Shown: one piece after another, positions 60,987 through 64,000 of the stretch
Layout of the letters: each line of letters begins with the position of its first letter
Numbering within the stretch: position 1 is the stretch's first letter
NCBI RefSeq assembly: GCF_018918325.1
Contig: NZ_JAHLQH010000013.1
Location: 19,956 to 83,955 of the forward strand
From: Clostridium sp. MSJ-8
GTDB lineage: Bacteria; Bacillota; Clostridia; Clostridiales; Clostridiaceae
DNA: 64,000 nucleotides
Direction: 5' to 3'
Position numbers and translations under genes: made by a program
Notes under the pieces: generated by a model
Databases searched by the model: none
What the model was told of the DNA's origin: nothing
The model's input: only the letters and a program-made list of their open reading frames with translations

Positions 60987-63233
60987 ATGATAGCAATAAA
61001 TCGAAAAATAAAAAGGGTTATGCTAGAACAAAAATCAAAATATATTGGATATATAATGTTGATTTTTATAAGTAGTATGTTTTTTACTGCAATGAACAAT
61101 GCTTCAATCAATCTAAAATCGAATATAAAAGATTATAAGGAAGAGACCAATGTTGAAGATGCATATTTTATGTTGAATAATGAATTGACTGATAAAGAAG
61201 CATTAGAAAAAGAATTTGATGTAGTAATTGAAGAAAAAGGATCTAGTGATTTTCAATATAAAGAAGATTCTACCTTAAGAATATTAAAGAAAACAGAAAA
61301 AATTGATCAGATTGAAATTGTAGAAGGAAATGACATTTCAAAGACTGGTGATATTTTGATAGATAAAGGATATGCAAAAGAATACAGTATAGATTTAAAC
61401 TCTAAAATAAATATCTTTGATAAAGAATACACTGTTACAGGTTATTTTATTAGTCCTGATTATATATATCCTTTAAATTCAGAATCGGATATATTAGTAT
61501 CTTCTAAAGATTTTGGTATTGCTACGTTATCTAAAGAAGATTTTGATCAAATAAAACAGAAAAATTTATATTATGTTATTAAATATAACAAAGATAATGA
61601 AAAAGAATTTGTCAATAAGCTAAAAGAGAATAATTTAATACTTAAATATGTATCAGCTGAAGATAATCAGAGAATAGCATTCATTGATGGTGATATGAAT
61701 ACATTTTCTATAGTAGCTAAAGTTGTGCCAATATTTATTCTTGTATTTACATGTATATTTATGGCAATAGTATTTAGTAGATTTTTAAAATCCGAATTTG
61801 TACAAATAGGTACTTTATATTCATTAGGATACGACAAGAAAAGTATATTAAAACATTATTTGTTATATCCTATTACTGTTGCAACTATTGGAGGAGTATT
61901 AGGTACAATTGCTGGTTTATTTATGTCAAGTGTTTTATGTGAAGCAATGACGACAAGATATAAATTAAATGTATTAGATATAAAAATACAGTATGTTTAT
62001 GTTATTATAAGTTTAATATTACCATTTGTTTTTGTTTTGCCTACTTGTACTAATATTATAAAAAAAGCATTGAAGTTGCCTGCATTTTCATTACTGAAAG
62101 GCTACGATAAGACTAAGGTTGGCAAATTAGAAAAAAAAGTTAAATTGGATAGATTTAACTTTGATGCAAAATTTAGAATAAGAGAAATTATAAGAAATGT
62201 TCCAAGAACATTAACATTAATAATCGGTATTATTTTTGCTTCTATGTTAGTAATGTTTGGATTTGTTGCTAATGATTCAATTAGTAATTTAATAAGTAAT
62301 GGTTATGAAAAAATATATCAATATGAGTATAATTATACATTTACTAGTATCCAAAATAAAGAAATAGACGGTGAAAAAGTTAATGTTTTAAATTTTACAA
62401 CTAAAGATGCTGATGATAAAGATATAAATATTATTGTTTATGGAATTTATGAAAATGCTAAATTAATTAATCTTAATGATGAAAATGATAATAGATTAAC
62501 TTTTGATAAAACCATAATAACAAAATCATTAGCTGATAAACTAGATTTAGAAGTTGGAGGAAAACTATCATTATATAGTGATATCGTTAATTCACAAAAA
62601 TCTAATAAAGATAAATATGAAGTTGATGTTGATAATATTGCTAATGCTTCTATTGGATATTATGTATATATGCCAATAGAAAAATTTAATGAATTATTTG
62701 GTTATCCAAAAGGAAGTTATATTCAGTTGCTTACAAAAGAAAAAATGGATATTCTTGAAAGTGATTTGTTATCATGTACAACAAAAAATCAGTTATGTAA
62801 TGGATTAGTTACTTTGCTTGATATGATAAGAATGGTAATTGGTATAATTACAGTAATTTCATTTTTATTAGGGTTGTTAGTTATATATGTAATAACTTCA
62901 TTAGTAATAGAAGAAAATAGGGGAAGTATATCATTATTAAAAATATTAGGATATAGTAATAAGAAAATATGTTCTTTATTATTAAATACTAATATTATTA
63001 TGGTGGTTATAGGATTTATAGCAGCAATTCCACTAATAAAACTTATGTGCGATAATTTGTTTAAAAGTGTTACATCAAGTATGAATTTAAATATACCAAT
63101 AAGTGTTAATATATTAAGTTATGTAATAAGTTTTGTTATAGTTATTGTGACATATCTAGTAGCAAATCATTTTAGTAAAAAGAGTATATTTAGCGTTTCA
63201 ATGGTTGAAAGTCTAAAAAATAGATCAGAGTAA
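60987..63233 (+). CDS. FtsX-like ABC transporter permease
   Basis: A 748-residue permease of the MacB/FtsX type. One N-terminal helix (about 18-38) is followed by an extracellular MacB-like domain. A first FtsX block has helices near residues 250-275, 300-320 and 340-360. A second copy starts around 400 (NVPRTLTLIIGIIFASMLVM) and ends with three helices at the C-terminus. I start it at ATG 60987, just after the ATPase stop, rather than at TTG 60975. It seems intact. Confidence 0.88.
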   Translation: MIAINRKIKRVMLEQKSKYIGYIMLIFISSMFFTAMNNASINLKSNIKDYKEETNVEDAYFMLNNELTDKEALEKEFDVVIEEKGSSDFQYKEDSTLRILKKTEKIDQIEIVEGNDISKTGDILIDKGYAKEYSIDLNSKINIFDKEYTVTGYFISPDYIYPLNSESDILVSSKDFGIATLSKEDFDQIKQKNLYYVIKYNKDNEKEFVNKLKENNLILKYVSAEDNQRIAFIDGDMNTFSIVAKVVPIFILVFTCIFMAIVFSRFLKSEFVQIGTLYSLGYDKKSILKHYLLYPITVATIGGVLGTIAGLFMSSVLCEAMTTRYKLNVLDIKIQYVYVIISLILPFVFVLPTCTNIIKKALKLPAFSLLKGYDKTKVGKLEKKVKLDRFNFDAKFRIREIIRNVPRTLTLIIGIIFASMLVMFGFVANDSISNLISNGYEKIYQYEYNYTFTSIQNKEIDGEKVNVLNFTTKDADDKDINIIVYGIYENAKLINLNDENDNRLTFDKTIITKSLADKLDLEVGGKLSLYSDIVNSQKSNKDKYEVDVDNIANASIGYYVYMPIEKFNELFGYPKGSYIQLLTKEKMDILESDLLSCTTKNQLCNGLVTLLDMIRMVIGIITVISFLLGLLVIYVITSLVIEENRGSISLLKILGYSNKKICSLLLNTNIIMVVIGFIAAIPLIKLMCDNLFKSVTSSMNLNIPISVNILSYVISFVIVIVTYLVANHFSKKSIFSVSMVESLKNRSE

Positions 63234-63260
63234 TATAATTTCTGTTAGGAGTATTTTAGT

Positions 63261-63422
63261 ATGAAAGAGATTAATAATGACGTTGTTGCTATTGTGGGAA
63301 TGGCATGCAGATTACCAAAGGCTGACAATTATAATGAATATTGGGAAAATATAGTAAATAGCAAGGATTATATAAGTGAAATCCCTGTCACTAGATGGGA
63401 TATATCAAAGTATTGGTGTTAG
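63261..63422 (+). pseudogene. Ketosynthase stub of a trans-AT polyketide synthase
   Basis: The 53 residues open VAIVGMACRLPKADNYNEYW and continue to EIPVTRWDISKYW, the unmistakable N-terminus of a polyketide ketosynthase domain. The frame then stops at 63422, ten bases before the IS3-type left end at 63433. The rest of the synthase is absent, apparently replaced by the IS. Confidence 0.92.
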
Positions 63423-63432
63423 TATAAAGTAG

Positions 63433-63488
63433 TGGACACATTAAATCAAACTAAGTAAAATATTATTTAGTTTGATTTAATGTGTCCA
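63433..63488. repeat. 56-bp palindrome at the IS left end
   Basis: A 22-bp arm (63433-63454) is repeated inverted at 63467-63488, and inner bases extend the stem to about 26 bp with a 4-nt loop. It is one terminal repeat facing another, so it may be a natural IS end hairpin or two abutted IS ends. Confidence 0.8.
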
Positions 63489-63490
63489 TT

Positions 63491-63760
63491 ATGGGAAAGG
63501 GCAGAAGATATGATCAAGATTATAAGGATATGATAGTAGATTTATTTAAATCAGGAATGAATGTATCTGAAATAAGTAGCGAATATGGCATTGCAAAATC
63601 AACAATCAATGGTTGGATTAAAGATGTAAAAGAAATTAAGGTAGATGAAAATGAAGTTATGACATTAAAGGAAGTTAAACAATTAAAAAAAGAAATGGCA
63701 AGAATTAAGGAGGAAAATGAAATATTACACCAAAGGCGGGCAAAGCCAAAAAATACTTAG
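63491..63760 (+). CDS. IS3-family transposase OrfA
   Basis: An 89-residue HTH transposase subunit. The HTH is MIVDLFKSGMNVSEISSEYG with AKSTINGWIKDV, followed by a leucine-zipper-like tail (EVKQLKKEMARIKEENEILH). Its normal ending ILKKA is replaced by QRRAKPKNT, which marks the internal deletion. ATG 63491 follows the palindrome. Confidence 0.85.
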   Translation: MGKGRRYDQDYKDMIVDLFKSGMNVSEISSEYGIAKSTINGWIKDVKEIKVDENEVMTLKEVKQLKKEMARIKEENEILHQRRAKPKNT

Positions 63761-64000
63761 TATAGAAGGTTTTAATGTATCATTAAAGCGTGTTCAGAGA
63801 AAGATGAATGAACTTAGGTTATGTGCAGTAACTGTAAAAAAATACAAGCCTCATTCAAATAAAAAGGTTATAGAGGGATTAGAAAACGTTTTAAAAAGAG
63901 ATTTTACAACTACTTCGATTAATGAAAAATGGGTGGGAGATATTACTTATATTCATACTATTAAAGATGGTTGGTGTTATTTAGCTTCAGTTCTTGACTT
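63717..64000 (+). CDS. IS3-family transposase OrfB, partial
   Basis: The frame from ATG 63717 runs to the window end. From about residue 16 it matches the middle of OrfB: VSLKRVQRKMNELRLCAVTV, KRDFTTTSINEKWVGDITYI (first catalytic Asp) and DGWCYLASVLD. The N-terminal ~100 residues typical of OrfB are missing; the ~15 codons before it are out-of-frame OrfA sequence. It is incomplete at the window edge. Confidence 0.8.
   Translation, partial: MKYYTKGGQSQKILSIEGFNVSLKRVQRKMNELRLCAVTVKKYKPHSNKKVIEGLENVLKRDFTTTSINEKWVGDITYIHTIKDGWCYLASVLD

Larger units (their letters stand above)
63433..64000 (+). mobile_element. Degenerate IS3-family insertion sequence (continues past window)
   Basis: The element starts with the terminal repeat TGGACACATTAAATC and carries orfA and a shortened orfB with the IS3 DDE domain. 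The right end is not in the window. Compared with usual IS3 elements about 100 codons linking OrfA and the DDE domain seem missing, so it is probably immobile. Confidence 0.85.

Overview
The window is AT-rich bacterial DNA with strong AGGAGG-type ribosome sites. Its host genes include tandem methionine aminopeptidases, an iron alcohol dehydrogenase, BirA-boxed bioB, CtsR-boxed hsp20, a C_GCAxxG_C_C redox protein and an XPD-like helicase. Together these suggest a Clostridium sensu stricto species; the species itself cannot be fixed from sequence alone.

Region 1 (1-3990) is host DNA: two MetAP paralogs on the minus strand, then a divergent two-gene redox operon. The first redox gene is a PyrK-like flavin/2Fe-2S reductase. 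The second is a GidA/TrmFO-like FAD oxidoreductase that is cut in two.

Region 2 (3978-46480) is a complete siphovirus-type prophage of about 42.5 kb inserted inside that oxidoreductase gene. A 13-bp core is repeated at both ends (3978-3990 and 46468-46480). Joining the ends restores one continuous 425-codon reading frame. A large serine integrase lies at the left end. Then come, left to right: lysogeny control (ImmA-like peptidase, cI-like and Cro-like repressors, antirepressor); replication and recombination (SNF2-type helicase, VRR-NUC, HD protein, an exonuclease-Sak4 fusion, DUF669, PAPS-reductase-like protein, family B polymerase, MazG, P4-type primase); a late regulator; packaging (terS, and terL split by a group I intron carrying a homing endonuclease); head (portal, MuF, scaffold, capsid); tail; and lysis (holin, GH25 endolysin). 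Two inverted copies of a repeat-rich cassette (5611-5880 and 24901-25175) look like binding or origin sites. A compact series of RNA hairpins (16539-16739) precedes the PAPS-reductase-like gene and covers its ribosome site.

Region 3 (46481-59602) returns to host DNA: the severed C-terminal end of the oxidoreductase, alcohol dehydrogenase, biotin synthase, dCMP deaminase, an alpha/beta hydrolase lacking its nucleophile serine, Hsp20, a redox protein, a NERD nuclease-like protein, two unknown tandem paralogs, a STAS/HATPase protein coupled to a PD-(D/E)XK-XPD helicase, and MscS.

Region 4 (59603-64000) is the remains of a trans-AT polyketide locus. It holds a broken HMG-CoA-synthase-like gene, an intact MacB/FtsX-type ABC exporter and a 53-residue ketosynthase stub. 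The stub runs up to an IS3-family element, itself deleted, that continues past the window end.
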